The position numbers were made by a program, and so were the translations under genes. Of a stretch of DNA of 41,077 nt, positions 19,972-29,234 are shown in pieces. Under the pieces are notes generated by a model, which worked only from the letters and a program-made list of their open reading frames with translations, made no database searches and was not told the DNA's origin. Every line of letters starts with the position of its first letter. The stretch's first letter is position 1. The DNA is from Limisphaerales bacterium (lineage in GTDB: Bacteria; Verrucomicrobiota; Verrucomicrobiia; Limisphaerales; JAKEEH01): contig JAKEEH010000201.1 of the NCBI GenBank assembly GCA_022616725.1, forward strand, positions 1 through 41,077. Direction: 5' to 3'.

Positions 19972-21327
19972 GTGAACAGCGAGCCGGCGATCGAAGAATT
20001 CCCGCCCGGATTGAATAACGCGTATTTGTTCGCGGTGTTCAATGCGCTGTCGTTTCAGTTCGTGCTGAGCAGCCCGATGATCCTCTACGCGAAGTCGCTC
20101 GGAGCCAGCGCGACTGTCCTCGGAATTATCACGGGCATGATGCCGCTGCTGGTGATCTTCCAGATCCCCGCGGCGCAGTATGTGGCTCGGGTCGGCTACA
20201 AGCGATTCGTTTACGGTGGCTGGGGGATTCGGGTCGTCTTCATTTTTGTGATGGCACTGGTACCGCTCACGTATGGCTTCCTCGATAGGACTGCGCGCCT
20301 CGGTTTGATGCTGGCGCTGCTGTTCGGGTTTAACCTCTCCCGCGGCATATCCAGTGCGGGTTGGCTGCCGTGGATCACCGCCCTGGTGCCTCCGAACGTT
20401 CGCGGCCGATATCTGGCGCGCGATGCCGCCTGGATCAACCTGGCAAGTTTCGGCAGTTTCGTGGTCGCCGCGCTTTGCCTGGGAATAGAACCGCAGCCAT
20501 GGCAGTTCGCGGTAATTTTTCTCTTCAGCTCTCTGATGGGTGCGACGAGCCTGGTATTCCTCAAGCGCATCCCCGAAGGCGCAACGCCGGAGCAGGCGCG
20601 CGCGTCTGGCACGCCCGTGCCGTGGGGAGAATTGCTGCGGTTCGAGCCTTTCCGACGATTGCTGCGCGTCGTGGTGGCATGGGCGGTCGCCAGCGGCGGC
20701 ATCACGACATTTACCGTCGCGTTCCTGAAAGTGAGGGTCGGAATGCCGGAATCGGCAATTCTGCTTGTCAACTCTATATTCTTTCTCGGCGGTTTGAGCA
20801 GTCTCTGGTTTCTGGGGTCGCGCCTGGACCATCTGGGCAGCAAGCCGATCCTGACCTTTTGCTGCCTGATCTGGATCGGCATTATGGCGGGGTGGGGTTT
20901 GCTGGCCGGCAATCTTGTCGATCCGCGGTTATGGATCATTCTCTTGCTGCAATTCGCGATGGGGCTGTTTACGGCGCTGGTGAACATGTCCAACACGCGT
21001 TTAGTTATGGCGATCGCGCCCACGATGGGCCGCAATCACTTTTTCGCGATCTTTTCCGTTTTGGCGAATGTGACGCTGGGGGTGTCGCCGATTCTCTGGG
21101 GTTTGTTGATTGACGCGATCGGATCGCGGACCGCTTCGATGGGCGCTTTCGAGTGGAATCGCTACGCCGTCTTCTTTGTGGCAGTCGCGGCTGCATTTGC
21201 CATCACACTCGGCCTGACCCGCCAAATTGCTGAGCCGCAAGCGGCCAGCCTCGACGAATTGCTGCGCGAGATCCTGATCCAGCAACCGCAACGCGTGCTG
21301 CGGATTTGGACCCGGGTCGGCCGCTAA
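19972..21327 (+). CDS. Major facilitator superfamily transporter
   Basis: 451-aa multi-pass protein with about 12 hydrophobic helices; GTG start; RVGYKRFVYGGWGIRVVFI, VNMSNTRLVMAIAPTMGRNHFFAIFSV. Confidence 0.85.
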   Translation: MNSEPAIEEFPPGLNNAYLFAVFNALSFQFVLSSPMILYAKSLGASATVLGIITGMMPLLVIFQIPAAQYVARVGYKRFVYGGWGIRVVFIFVMALVPLTYGFLDRTARLGLMLALLFGFNLSRGISSAGWLPWITALVPPNVRGRYLARDAAWINLASFGSFVVAALCLGIEPQPWQFAVIFLFSSLMGATSLVFLKRIPEGATPEQARASGTPVPWGELLRFEPFRRLLRVVVAWAVASGGITTFTVAFLKVRVGMPESAILLVNSIFFLGGLSSLWFLGSRLDHLGSKPILTFCCLIWIGIMAGWGLLAGNLVDPRLWIILLLQFAMGLFTALVNMSNTRLVMAIAPTMGRNHFFAIFSVLANVTLGVSPILWGLLIDAIGSRTASMGAFEWNRYAVFFVAVAAAFAITLGLTRQIAEPQAASLDELLREILIQQPQRVLRIWTRVGR

Positions 21328-21405
21328 GCTGAGCCCGACCGAGAACGCCGGTCAGGGTTCCGTTGCGCGAGCGCCGCTGCCGACCGGCGGACAGGGTCTG
21401 TCTGC

Positions 21406-22002
21406 CTATGCGTGGATTGGTGTAGGCGGCTCCAACTCTTCGCCAGCCACTTGAAATTTGTGCACCCCCTCCGCGAACTCCTCGATCATCTTGCGATTGA
21501 ACGCCGGGATATCGTCCGGCTTCCGGCTCGTCACCAGCCCATTGTCAACAAACACTTCCTTGTCCACCCAAATCGCGCCCGCGTTTGCCAGATCCGCTTT
21601 TATGGATGGATACGACGTTACTGTTCGTCCTTTAAGCACACCGGCGTCAATCAGTGTCTGCGGACCATGACAGATCGCCGCCACAGGCTTCTTCTGCTTG
21701 AAGAATTCACGCACCAGCCGGACAGCTTCCGGAATCAATCGTAATTTGTCCGGATTCATGACGCCGCCCGGCAGCAGCAGCGCGTCGTAGTCATCTGCGC
21801 GCGCCCGGTCCATCGGCACGTCAACGTTAAATTGGTCGCCCCACTCGGTTTCTTTCCAGCCTTTCACCCCGCCTTTGGCCGGCGAGACGATTTCGGTCCG
21901 TGCGCCAGCCTCATCCAGCGCCCGGCGCGGTTCGGTGAGTTCCACCTGTTCAAAACCATCGGTGACGAGGATGGCGACTCGTTTTCCAGTCAGTTTTGCC
22001 AT
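21406..22002 (-). CDS. DJ-1/PfpI-family type 1 glutamine amidotransferase-like protein
   Basis: KRVAILVTDGFEQVELTEP, DALLLPGGVMNPD, PVAAICHGPQTLIDAG; GGAGG Shine-Dalgarno upstream of the ATG. Confidence 0.94.
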   Translation of the reverse strand: MAKLTGKRVAILVTDGFEQVELTEPRRALDEAGARTEIVSPAKGGVKGWKETEWGDQFNVDVPMDRARADDYDALLLPGGVMNPDKLRLIPEAVRLVREFFKQKKPVAAICHGPQTLIDAGVLKGRTVTSYPSIKADLANAGAIWVDKEVFVDNGLVTSRKPDDIPAFNRKMIEEFAEGVHKFQVAGEELEPPTPIHA

Positions 22003-22181
22003 AACAACCTCCTTGGCCCAAAGTCGCTCTTGTCCCGCAAAACGCAACAACTTCGTATAACCCCATCGCGCCGGGATCATTTCCGCTTGGAAGCAAAAAA
22101 GGCCGTGTGAAACAATTTCGCTTCGAGGAGGAGTTGGGGGTCGAGTTCACCGATGCGCTGCGGAAGGTCCATGTCTAAAAA

Positions 22182-23660
22182 ATGTCAATGATTGCCATCA
22201 ACCCGCACGTAGCTAAACCCTTCCGATTCATGGGAATTTGGCATGCTTCCTTCTGCGCATGCAGCCGGATGATCGTGTCTCAACGCCTCTACGAGTGTCC
22301 CGCCTCGCGCCTTCGGCGCCCGGGAACAAGTGCTTTCGACCATCTGCTGCGGCTCCACTATTCGTTCCTGGTACCGGAAGGAATGCGCGTTCTTGACCTG
22401 AGCTGCGGCAACGGCGACCTGCTGGCCGCCCTCAAACCCCGGCGCGGAGTCGGCATCGATGCCAACCCGCAACTGCTCACACAGGCTCGCGAATGCCATC
22501 CAGACCTCGAGTTCGCCTCCGGCGATCAGCCGCCGAGGGAAAGCGAGAAGTTCGACTATATTTTGCTGGGCGACCTGCCTAATTACGTCACGGATGTGCA
22601 AAGCCTTCTCGAGCGCATTCACCGCCACTCTTACCAGCACACGCGAATTGTCCTGAGCCTCTTCAACCATCTCTGGCGCCCATTTGTCGCGCTTGGGCAA
22701 CGGTTGACGGGCCGCTCGGCCACTTTGCCGCAGAACTGGATTTCCGCCCGTGACATGGAGAATCTTCTCAACCTGGCAGGTTGGGAAATCATCAAGACGG
22801 ATTCGCGGATTCTCTGGCCCTTCAAAACACCGCTCCTGGAGCCCTTGTTTAACCGATGGCTTGCGCCGCTACTGAAGCATCTTTGCCTCACTGTTTTCAT
22901 GGTGGCGCGCCCGCGTCCTCTGCCGAGCCTCTATCGGAACTATACGTGCACGGTCGTCATTCCCGCGCGCAATGAAGCGGGAAACATCGAAGCAGCCGTC
23001 CAGCGCATACCCGAACTGGGGACCGGCACGGAAATCATCTTTGTCGAGGGCCATTCGACCGACAACACCTGGGAGGAAATTCAGCGCGCCAAGGACGCCT
23101 ATCCCCACCGCGACATTAAGATCATCAAACAACAGAGCCAAGGCAAAGGCGGCGCCGTTCGCGAAGCGTTTGCCCAGGCCACCGGCGATATCTTGTTCAT
23201 CCTCGACGCGGACCTCACTGTGCCGCCCGAAGACCTGACGAAATTTTACAATGTGATCTGCACCGGGACGGCCGACTTCGTCAATGGCGTTCGGCTGCTC
23301 TATCCGATGGAGAACGAGGCCATGCGCTTCCTGAATATGGTCGCCAACAAATTCTTCAGCCTCGCCTTCTCATGGCTGCTCGGTCAGCCCATCAAAGACA
23401 CTCTGTGCGGCACGAAAGTGCTCTTTCGCGCGCAATACGAACAGATCGCGCGCAATCGCAGCTATTTCGGCGACTTCGATCCGTTCGGGGATTTCGATTT
23501 GCTTTTCGGCGCGGCCAAACTAAATCTGCGCATGCTCGACCTGCCGATCCGCTACCGCGCTCGCACTTACGGCGAGACAAATATTTCCCGGTGGCGGCAC
23601 GGCTGGTTGTTGTTGCGCATGGTCCGCTTTGCGGCCATGCGCCTTAAATTTATTGGGTAA
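22182..23660 (+). CDS. Fusion of class I SAM-dependent methyltransferase and GT2 glycosyltransferase
   Basis: N-terminal MRVLDLSCGNGDLLAALKPRRGVGIDANPQLL; C-terminal CTVVIPARNEAGNIEAAVQRIPELGTGTEIIFVEGHSTDNTWEEIQ, GKGGAVREAFAQATGDILFILDADLTVPPEDL. The exact start is uncertain. Confidence 0.9.
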   Translation: MSMIAINPHVAKPFRFMGIWHASFCACSRMIVSQRLYECPASRLRRPGTSAFDHLLRLHYSFLVPEGMRVLDLSCGNGDLLAALKPRRGVGIDANPQLLTQARECHPDLEFASGDQPPRESEKFDYILLGDLPNYVTDVQSLLERIHRHSYQHTRIVLSLFNHLWRPFVALGQRLTGRSATLPQNWISARDMENLLNLAGWEIIKTDSRILWPFKTPLLEPLFNRWLAPLLKHLCLTVFMVARPRPLPSLYRNYTCTVVIPARNEAGNIEAAVQRIPELGTGTEIIFVEGHSTDNTWEEIQRAKDAYPHRDIKIIKQQSQGKGGAVREAFAQATGDILFILDADLTVPPEDLTKFYNVICTGTADFVNGVRLLYPMENEAMRFLNMVANKFFSLAFSWLLGQPIKDTLCGTKVLFRAQYEQIARNRSYFGDFDPFGDFDLLFGAAKLNLRMLDLPIRYRARTYGETNISRWRHGWLLLRMVRFAAMRLKFIG

Positions 23661-23767
23661 CCCGGAACAATACAGTCGCGCTCCCGTTTTCAAAACCGAA
23701 CGACTGGAACGATTGTCGTCGTAAGTGCCTGGTACAGCGGTGTTGAGCTGCTTGCATTTCGCGAAAT

Positions 23768-24014
23768 CGTTCGATTTTGTTCGATTTTTGTGTCAAGTAA
23801 TCCATAGCTTAGATCGGGTTGAAGAGGGATGGGTTGAAGGGTATTGACCGGCGACAAAACCACGGATTGCATGGATGCCCCGGATGAACAGACCCTACCC
23901 ACCCCCACTGGTGTTCAAAAATGTTCATTTTTGCGATTTTGCTCAGGTTTTTCACGGGTCGATGTTCAGAAATGTTCAGAAATGTTCAGAAATGTTCAAT
24001 TTTGTTCAATTTTA
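23768..24014. repeat. Decamer short tandem repeats (GTTCGATTTT / GTTCAGAAAT / GTTCAATTTT)
   Basis: gttcgattttgttcgatttt near 23768; gttcagaaat x3 then gttcaatttt x2 at 23962..24014; partial units near 23932. Confidence 0.85.
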
Positions 24015-24374
24015 TACAGTATAGGTAGGCAAGAACTTCCATCGTGCGGCAGTTTTGATGATGTCTGGGGAAAGAAGGGCTAAAGGCCATATTTAAGGCC
24101 ATAAACAAAATCTCGATACCAAATTTATTCATACGAGCAGCGGCTTCTCTAGTTGCTGCTAACGGACTTAGTATAGCATACTTGTCTCGATGTGCAAGGC
24201 AGAAATCCTTTGGCAAAACAATATTGCTATTGTCCGAAGCGGAGATTCTGTATTGTGAATTGGGATGAATGGGAAAGATGGGATGGATGGGTTTCAGACG
24301 GCTGATGTCCCAAGATGAAGGATGGGTTCAAAGGTTTTTAAACGCGAAGGCCGCGAAGAATGCGAGGGTTGGAA

Positions 24375-24522
24375 CTACTTCTGGGCCTGACCGCCGGGCA
24401 TGAACCGCTGCTCCCAGACCTCAAAATTGCCGTCGGGCTCGGCATGTATTTGGCCGGAACCGTCGCTGAAACCGTAGGCTTTGGCCCATTTTCCGTTCTC
24501 GGTCCGCCATGGCGGCCGCTAA
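24375..24522 (-). pseudogene. C-terminal fragment of an unidentified protein
   Basis: Open frame after a stop: RPPWRTENGKWAKAYGFSDGSGQIHAEPDGNFEVWEQRFMPGGQAQK-stop, protein-like but with no start. Confidence 0.5.
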
Positions 24523-24557
24523 ATTAGAGGAAGTAGCAAGAGTTCGCGCTAAGAGGA

Positions 24558-24965
24558 ATGCACAAAGAGCAATTTCGGGACGCCTCGGTTGTAAGACAAA
24601 GCACTGCCATGTCGTTCGATGCTGGAAGAAGTAGAATGAGCAAGTGGACACAGCTTCGGCTTCTTTTCAGGGCCTTTGCGTGTCGTGATTTGGAAGCGCT
24701 TCATGATATTGCTGCGCATTATGCTTCGTCGTACGAAGATGGCTTGTTGCCACGCAAGTATTACGATAGGGCGTTTCGCTACTACGAATATGGTGCAATG
24801 AAGGGGAATCCAGCATGCCAGTACGATTACGGCTTCATGTTGATTTTGGGGAGCGCTGGGGTGCAGGACAAAGAGCGTGGGGTGTTTTGGATCAAAAAGT
24901 CTGCTGAAGCGGGCGACTTGGCTGCCAAAGATTTTTTCGCTGATTACCCTCAATCGGAAGAGTGA
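24558..24965 (+). CDS. Sel1-like repeat protein
   Basis: YYDRAFRYYEYGAMKGNPACQYDYGFMLILGSAGVQDKERGVFWIKKSAEAGDLAAKDFFADY; a later start (24636, MSKWTQ) is possible. Confidence 0.75.
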   Translation: MHKEQFRDASVVRQSTAMSFDAGRSRMSKWTQLRLLFRAFACRDLEALHDIAAHYASSYEDGLLPRKYYDRAFRYYEYGAMKGNPACQYDYGFMLILGSAGVQDKERGVFWIKKSAEAGDLAAKDFFADYPQSEE

Positions 24966-25632
24966 GAGTATAACTGTAGTCACACTGGATTCGGAGCCAT
25001 TGTGAGTGAAGACGGCTCGCTACACTGGCCGCCAATCCGGCAGGAGCGGCCACCACCGCCTGGCTGGCGAGAGCTGTCCCGAGCGCAGCAGTTGACAGCG
25101 CGATGCCTCGTCGTTTCAAGATGGAGTGCAGTTTCTCGAGAGCGCGGGTGACCCGCATGCGCGCGGCATCTTCGGTCGTACCCAAGGCGACGCCGACGGA
25201 GCGAAAGTCGCGCTGCTCGAAAAAGCGAAGCAGGATCGCGGTGCGATCCGCTGTGCCGAGGAGGTTTATCGCCTGGTCAAGCAGTGGTGCGATGCTTTCG
25301 AGATTGTCGTGATGCTGGATCGGTTCCATCAGAGCGGCCTCACGTTCGCGGGCCCGGCGCCGCCGTTCCCGCCGCATGGTCTTGGCGGCGACAAAGCACG
25401 TGTCGCGGTGCAACCACCCGCCAAGCATGGAGTCGCGAGAGAGCTTTTGCGCGTGGCGCGAGAGGCGGGCGAAGACGGTTTGCGTGACATCCTCAGCCAA
25501 TTGCACATCACCCTCGACAATGCGAAGAGCCGTGGAATAGACGAGATTAATATAGCGCGCGACAAGTTCACGGAAAGCGGTTTCCGAGCCGTTTGCGACA
25601 TACTCGCGAAGCAGTTTTTGGCTCTCGGTCAT
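24892..25632 (-). CDS. ECF-type RNA polymerase sigma factor, apparently truncated at the C-terminus
   Basis: ETAFRELVARYINLVYSTALRIVEGDVQLAEDVTQTVFARLSRHAQKL, GWLHRDTCFVAAKTMRRERRRRAREREA, ILLRFFEQRDFRSVGVALGTTEDAARMRVTRALEKLH. The tail after AAPAGLAASVAS runs antisense into the Sel1 ORF. Confidence 0.85.
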   Translation of the reverse strand: MTESQKLLREYVANGSETAFRELVARYINLVYSTALRIVEGDVQLAEDVTQTVFARLSRHAQKLSRDSMLGGWLHRDTCFVAAKTMRRERRRRAREREAALMEPIQHHDNLESIAPLLDQAINLLGTADRTAILLRFFEQRDFRSVGVALGTTEDAARMRVTRALEKLHSILKRRGIALSTAALGTALASQAVVAAPAGLAASVASRLHSQWLRIQCDYSYTLTLPIEGNQRKNLWQPSRPLQQTF

Positions 25633-25880
25633 CTCTCGTTACCAGTAAAACCCCACACGCGGGTAAAACCGAACAAAAAGGGGGTGCAAAGCCCTTTTCC
25701 AGAACGCGTGCGCAGGAAAGGGAGGCTCCGCATATATTGGCAAAGCACCTTCGTGCCGTAGGGGCGAATCGGTCGCGATCTTCGTAAGGGGTTCTGAACG
25801 GGACTTTCGGTCTATTGTCGAGTCGTCGAGAGTTTGGCTAGCTATTGGCGGCGCGACGGAACAGTATGCATGCGGCACTC

Positions 25881-27908
25881 ATGAAGAATATCCTACGAAT
25901 CTATCTATATTCACTTTGCTGGCTGCTCTTGATGCAGTCGGCGTGGCCGGCGACGCTCAGTGCGGATTACCTGGCGGCGCTGCGCAAGGGCGATGTCCGC
26001 GTTCTGCGCGAGGCGCTGGACCGCGGGGCGTCGCCGCAGGCGCGGGATGCGTCGGGCAGTACGCCGCTGATGTTGTCGGCTGTTTACGGCGACGTTGAAT
26101 GTTTGCGGCTGCTGCTGGATCGCGGCGCGGACGTGAACGCGACGAATGCCGCCGGCGCGACGGCGTTGCTGCGGGCGGCGTATGATTTCGAGAAGGTCCG
26201 GCTCCTGGTCGAACGTCGCGCGGAGGTGAACGCCCGGTCGGCATTTGGCAATACGGCGTTGATGCTGGCGGCACGACCGGCGGATTCGCGGCGAGCGGTG
26301 GAGTTTCTCCTGTCGCACGGGGCAGACGCAAAGGCTACGAATCAGTTTGGCTCGACTGCGCTCATGGCAGCGGCGGCCGGCGGTGATGAAAGAGCGGTCC
26401 GGCTCCTGATCAAAAACGGCGCGGACGTGAACGCGCAAACAACTGCCGACGAACCGGGTTTTATCTTCGGCGGGGCGCGAACCGCACTAATGTGGGCGGC
26501 GTATCGGGGGGATATGGCGATTCTCAAGGTGCTCATCGCCGCGGGCGCGGATGTGAACGCCGTTGGAGGGCTCGGTACTGCGCTGTCGCAGGCGGCATGG
26601 GCGGATCGCACGGCGGCGGCGCGGGCGTTGATCGAGGCCGGGGCGCGCGTGGATCTGGCCGGGCCCAAGGATGGTTACACGCCGTTGCATTGGGCCGCTT
26701 CGAGCGAGGGGCGAGACAATAGGCTTGTCAAGCTGTTCCTCGACCATGGCGCTGACGCGAACCGAGGCGGGGGTGAAAATATCGACGCATTTCTGGGAAC
26801 ATCGCAAACGCCGCTGATGCTGGCGCGACGACGCGGCGAGACACCGATCCTGGCGGCATTGTCGGCGGCGGGCGCTACGAACGCGACGCCGGACCGCGTT
26901 CCGGTGATCACGCCTCCGATTCGGCAGCTTCCAGAGCGGATCGACACGGCGACGTTGCGCGCGGCAATTGCGCGGGCCGTTCCGCCGCTTGAGGAAACGG
27001 CGGTAAAGTCGAAGGAAGCTTTTGTGCGCCACGCCAGCCGGCAGGATTGCACATCGTGTCATCAACAATATCTGCCGATGGCGGCGGTCGGATTGGCGCG
27101 GAAACAGGGCGTGTCCATCGATCGTGAGGCGGAGCGGCGAATCATAGATATGGTGAGCAAGGGGGAGCTGAAGAATTTTGAGATCGATTGGCAGCCGCTG
27201 TTTCATCCGGACCCGGTTTATACGAAAGGCTATGCGGTGCTGGGGTTCGCGGGACAGGACCTGGCCGGGAACGAAGCGAGCGATGCCTGGGTGCATCATT
27301 TGGCCGCGATCCAGGGGGCGAACGGCCAATGGTTTAATAACCTGCCGCGTCCGCCGATCCAGGCGGATGATATTGGGGCGACCGCGCTGGCGGTGCACGC
27401 TCTGCAAAGATACGCGATGCCGGGGCGAAAGTCCGAACTCGCCAAACAGGTCCATCGCGCTCGCAAATGGTTGTGGGTGCAAACGCCGGAGAATAATTCG
27501 GGGCGCACATTTCAGCTCCTGGGTCTGGCGTGGGCTGGGGAATCGGCGCGAAAACTTCAGCCTCTGGCCAAGACGTTGATCGCGGAACAACGCAGCGACG
27601 GCGGCTGGGCGCAGTTGCCGGGTCTGAAGAGCGACGCCTACGCGACCGGGCAGAGTGTGTACGCGTTGCGCGTTGGCGCGGAGATTGACGCCAGTGAACC
27701 TGCCATTGATCGTGGGTTGCGGTTTCTGCTGCGGAACCAGCTCGAAGATGGCACGTGGCACGTACGCCGCCGCGCGTTTCCGTTCCAGCCCACGATGAAC
27801 AGCGGCTTCCCGCACGGTCGGGATTCCTGGATTTCCGCGGCGGCGACAAGCTGGGCAGTGATGGCTTTGAGTGTTCCGGAGCACGCGGGGACGTTGGCGC
27901 TGAGATAG
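25881..27908 (+). CDS. Ankyrin-repeat protein with CxxCH motif and C-terminal alpha/alpha-toroid (squalene-cyclase-like) domain
   Basis: Signal peptide; repeats DASGSTPLMLSAVYGDVECLRLLLDRGADVNATNAAGATALLRAAYD; HASRQDCTSCHQQYLPM; EQRSDGGWAQLPGLKSDAYATGQSVYAL, RGLRFLLRNQLEDGTWHV. Confidence 0.88.
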   Translation: MKNILRIYLYSLCWLLLMQSAWPATLSADYLAALRKGDVRVLREALDRGASPQARDASGSTPLMLSAVYGDVECLRLLLDRGADVNATNAAGATALLRAAYDFEKVRLLVERRAEVNARSAFGNTALMLAARPADSRRAVEFLLSHGADAKATNQFGSTALMAAAAGGDERAVRLLIKNGADVNAQTTADEPGFIFGGARTALMWAAYRGDMAILKVLIAAGADVNAVGGLGTALSQAAWADRTAAARALIEAGARVDLAGPKDGYTPLHWAASSEGRDNRLVKLFLDHGADANRGGGENIDAFLGTSQTPLMLARRRGETPILAALSAAGATNATPDRVPVITPPIRQLPERIDTATLRAAIARAVPPLEETAVKSKEAFVRHASRQDCTSCHQQYLPMAAVGLARKQGVSIDREAERRIIDMVSKGELKNFEIDWQPLFHPDPVYTKGYAVLGFAGQDLAGNEASDAWVHHLAAIQGANGQWFNNLPRPPIQADDIGATALAVHALQRYAMPGRKSELAKQVHRARKWLWVQTPENNSGRTFQLLGLAWAGESARKLQPLAKTLIAEQRSDGGWAQLPGLKSDAYATGQSVYALRVGAEIDASEPAIDRGLRFLLRNQLEDGTWHVRRRAFPFQPTMNSGFPHGRDSWISAAATSWAVMALSVPEHAGTLALR

Positions 27909-28072
27909 CAGGAATAATATTTCCGAACGAACTTCCCGCCCCCGACGTTGGTGAGGAATCCAGAGGCATGCGCTCCAGCAAACGACGAGGCGGTGTGCGC
28001 TATCCGGCTCCTGAAAAGGCTGGACAGAACTGAGGTAAAGGCTAAACGTCGAAGGTTGAAGTCCCAAAGGAT

Positions 28073-28117
28073 AGGACTAATGGTTGGAGAAATGGGAAGA
28101 ATGGGACCGATGGAGGA
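28073..28117 (+). repeat. Degenerate nonamer array (GGGAnnnAT) upstream of the dienelactone hydrolase gene
   Basis: ggactaatggttggagaaatgggaagaatgggaccgatggagg. Confidence 0.65.
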
Positions 28118-28143
28118 TCATCGGAATTTAAGCGAATTGTTTT

Positions 28144-28956
28144 ATGAGAAATCATCGATTGTTCACGGCGTTGGTCGTCACAAGTTTGGTTGCGTTGCCC
28201 GGGTTTGCACGGGCACAGGACTGGGCGAAGGCAAAGATTGAGAAGTCACCGCGGCACCTGGAGTTTGTGAAGGTGAAGCACGGCAACCGTGAGGTGAACT
28301 GTTTTATCGCGTATCCAGAGGTGAAGGAGAAGGCGACGGCAGTGGTGGTGATCCACGAGATTTTCGGGCTGTCCGATTGGGTGCGGAGCGTGGCAGATCA
28401 ATTTGCCGAGGCCGGATATATCGCGATAGCGCCCGACTTGCTGTCGGGATCGGCTCCCGGCGGAGGCGGCACGGCCGAGTTGGGTGGCGGAGATGCGGTG
28501 CGGAAAGCGATTTCGTCTTTGCCGGCGGACCAGATCACGGCCGATCTGAACGCGGTCACCGATCACGTGGCGAAACTGCCGGCGAGCAACGGCAAAGTGG
28601 TGGCGACTGGATTCTGCTGGGGCGGAACCCAGACGTTCCGGTTCGCGACGAACAATAAGAAGATCAAAGCGGCGTTTCCGTTTTACGGCTCCGGACCGGA
28701 GGACGCGGAAGCGATCAAGCGGATTGAATGCCCGGTTTACGGTTTTTATGGCGGCAACGACTCGCGGGTGAATGCGACGATTCCAAAATCGACGGAGTTA
28801 ATGAAGAACGCGGGCAAAAGGTATGAGCCGGTGACCTATGATGGGGCGGGACACGGGTTTATGCGCGCCGGTGAAATGCCAGACGCGAATGCGGCGAACA
28901 AAAAGGCGCGCGATGAGGCGTGGCAACGGGTGAAGGAGTTGCTGAAGAAGATTTGA
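28144..28956 (+). CDS. Dienelactone hydrolase family protein
   Basis: AVVVIHEIFGLSDWVRSVADQFAEAGYIAIAPDLLSG, VVATGFCWGGTQTFRFA, YDGAGHGFMRAGE; signal peptide. Confidence 0.93.
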   Translation: MRNHRLFTALVVTSLVALPGFARAQDWAKAKIEKSPRHLEFVKVKHGNREVNCFIAYPEVKEKATAVVVIHEIFGLSDWVRSVADQFAEAGYIAIAPDLLSGSAPGGGGTAELGGGDAVRKAISSLPADQITADLNAVTDHVAKLPASNGKVVATGFCWGGTQTFRFATNNKKIKAAFPFYGSGPEDAEAIKRIECPVYGFYGGNDSRVNATIPKSTELMKNAGKRYEPVTYDGAGHGFMRAGEMPDANAANKKARDEAWQRVKELLKKI

Positions 28957-29008
28957 GGGGGGCGGGCGGCCCAACAAGTCAAGGGAACGAGTGTTACTTT
29001 GGAGACCT

Positions 29009-29046
29009 GCGCCACCCCACTGAAGTCACTGAAGTGGGGTGTTAAC
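29009..29046 (-). repeat. REP-like hairpin element
   Basis: gcgccaccccactgaagtcactgaagtggggtgttaac; CACCCCACT/AGTGGGGTG stem with internal duplication of CACTGAAGT; related to 40327..40357. Confidence 0.75.
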
Positions 29047-29234
29047 AAGAGAGGCAGCGCGACTCGGCAGAGCCTCCCGATGATTACTCAAGTGACGGCA
29101 AACGAGTGCTATGGTGTACCACTAGTCAATGCACTGAACTGGTTGTGATGAAGCAAGGGCTTCTGCGCAATCGACCTCGCTGCCAAAAGCGGGGCAATCT
29201 TGCATGGTTTCGCCGCATAGGATAACCTTCAGGG

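Noticed and set aside
19888-20832. Upstream extension of the 820-aa minus-strand ORF before the ABC ATPase
   Set aside because: It is antisense to the MFS gene, has low-complexity Arg/Gln/His-rich composition, and the true ABC start is MPYPVVQ at 19887
23768-24014. Possible CRISPR array
   Set aside because: Units are 10 nt and contiguous without unique spacers; no cas genes nearby
23844-24083. 79-aa ORF VQKCSEMFRNVQFCSI...
   Set aside because: Produced by translating the GTTCAGAAAT decamers; no protein-like signal
26487-28067. 526-aa minus-strand ORF
   Set aside because: Antisense to the ankyrin/toroid gene, Arg/Pro-rich with no recognisable motifs
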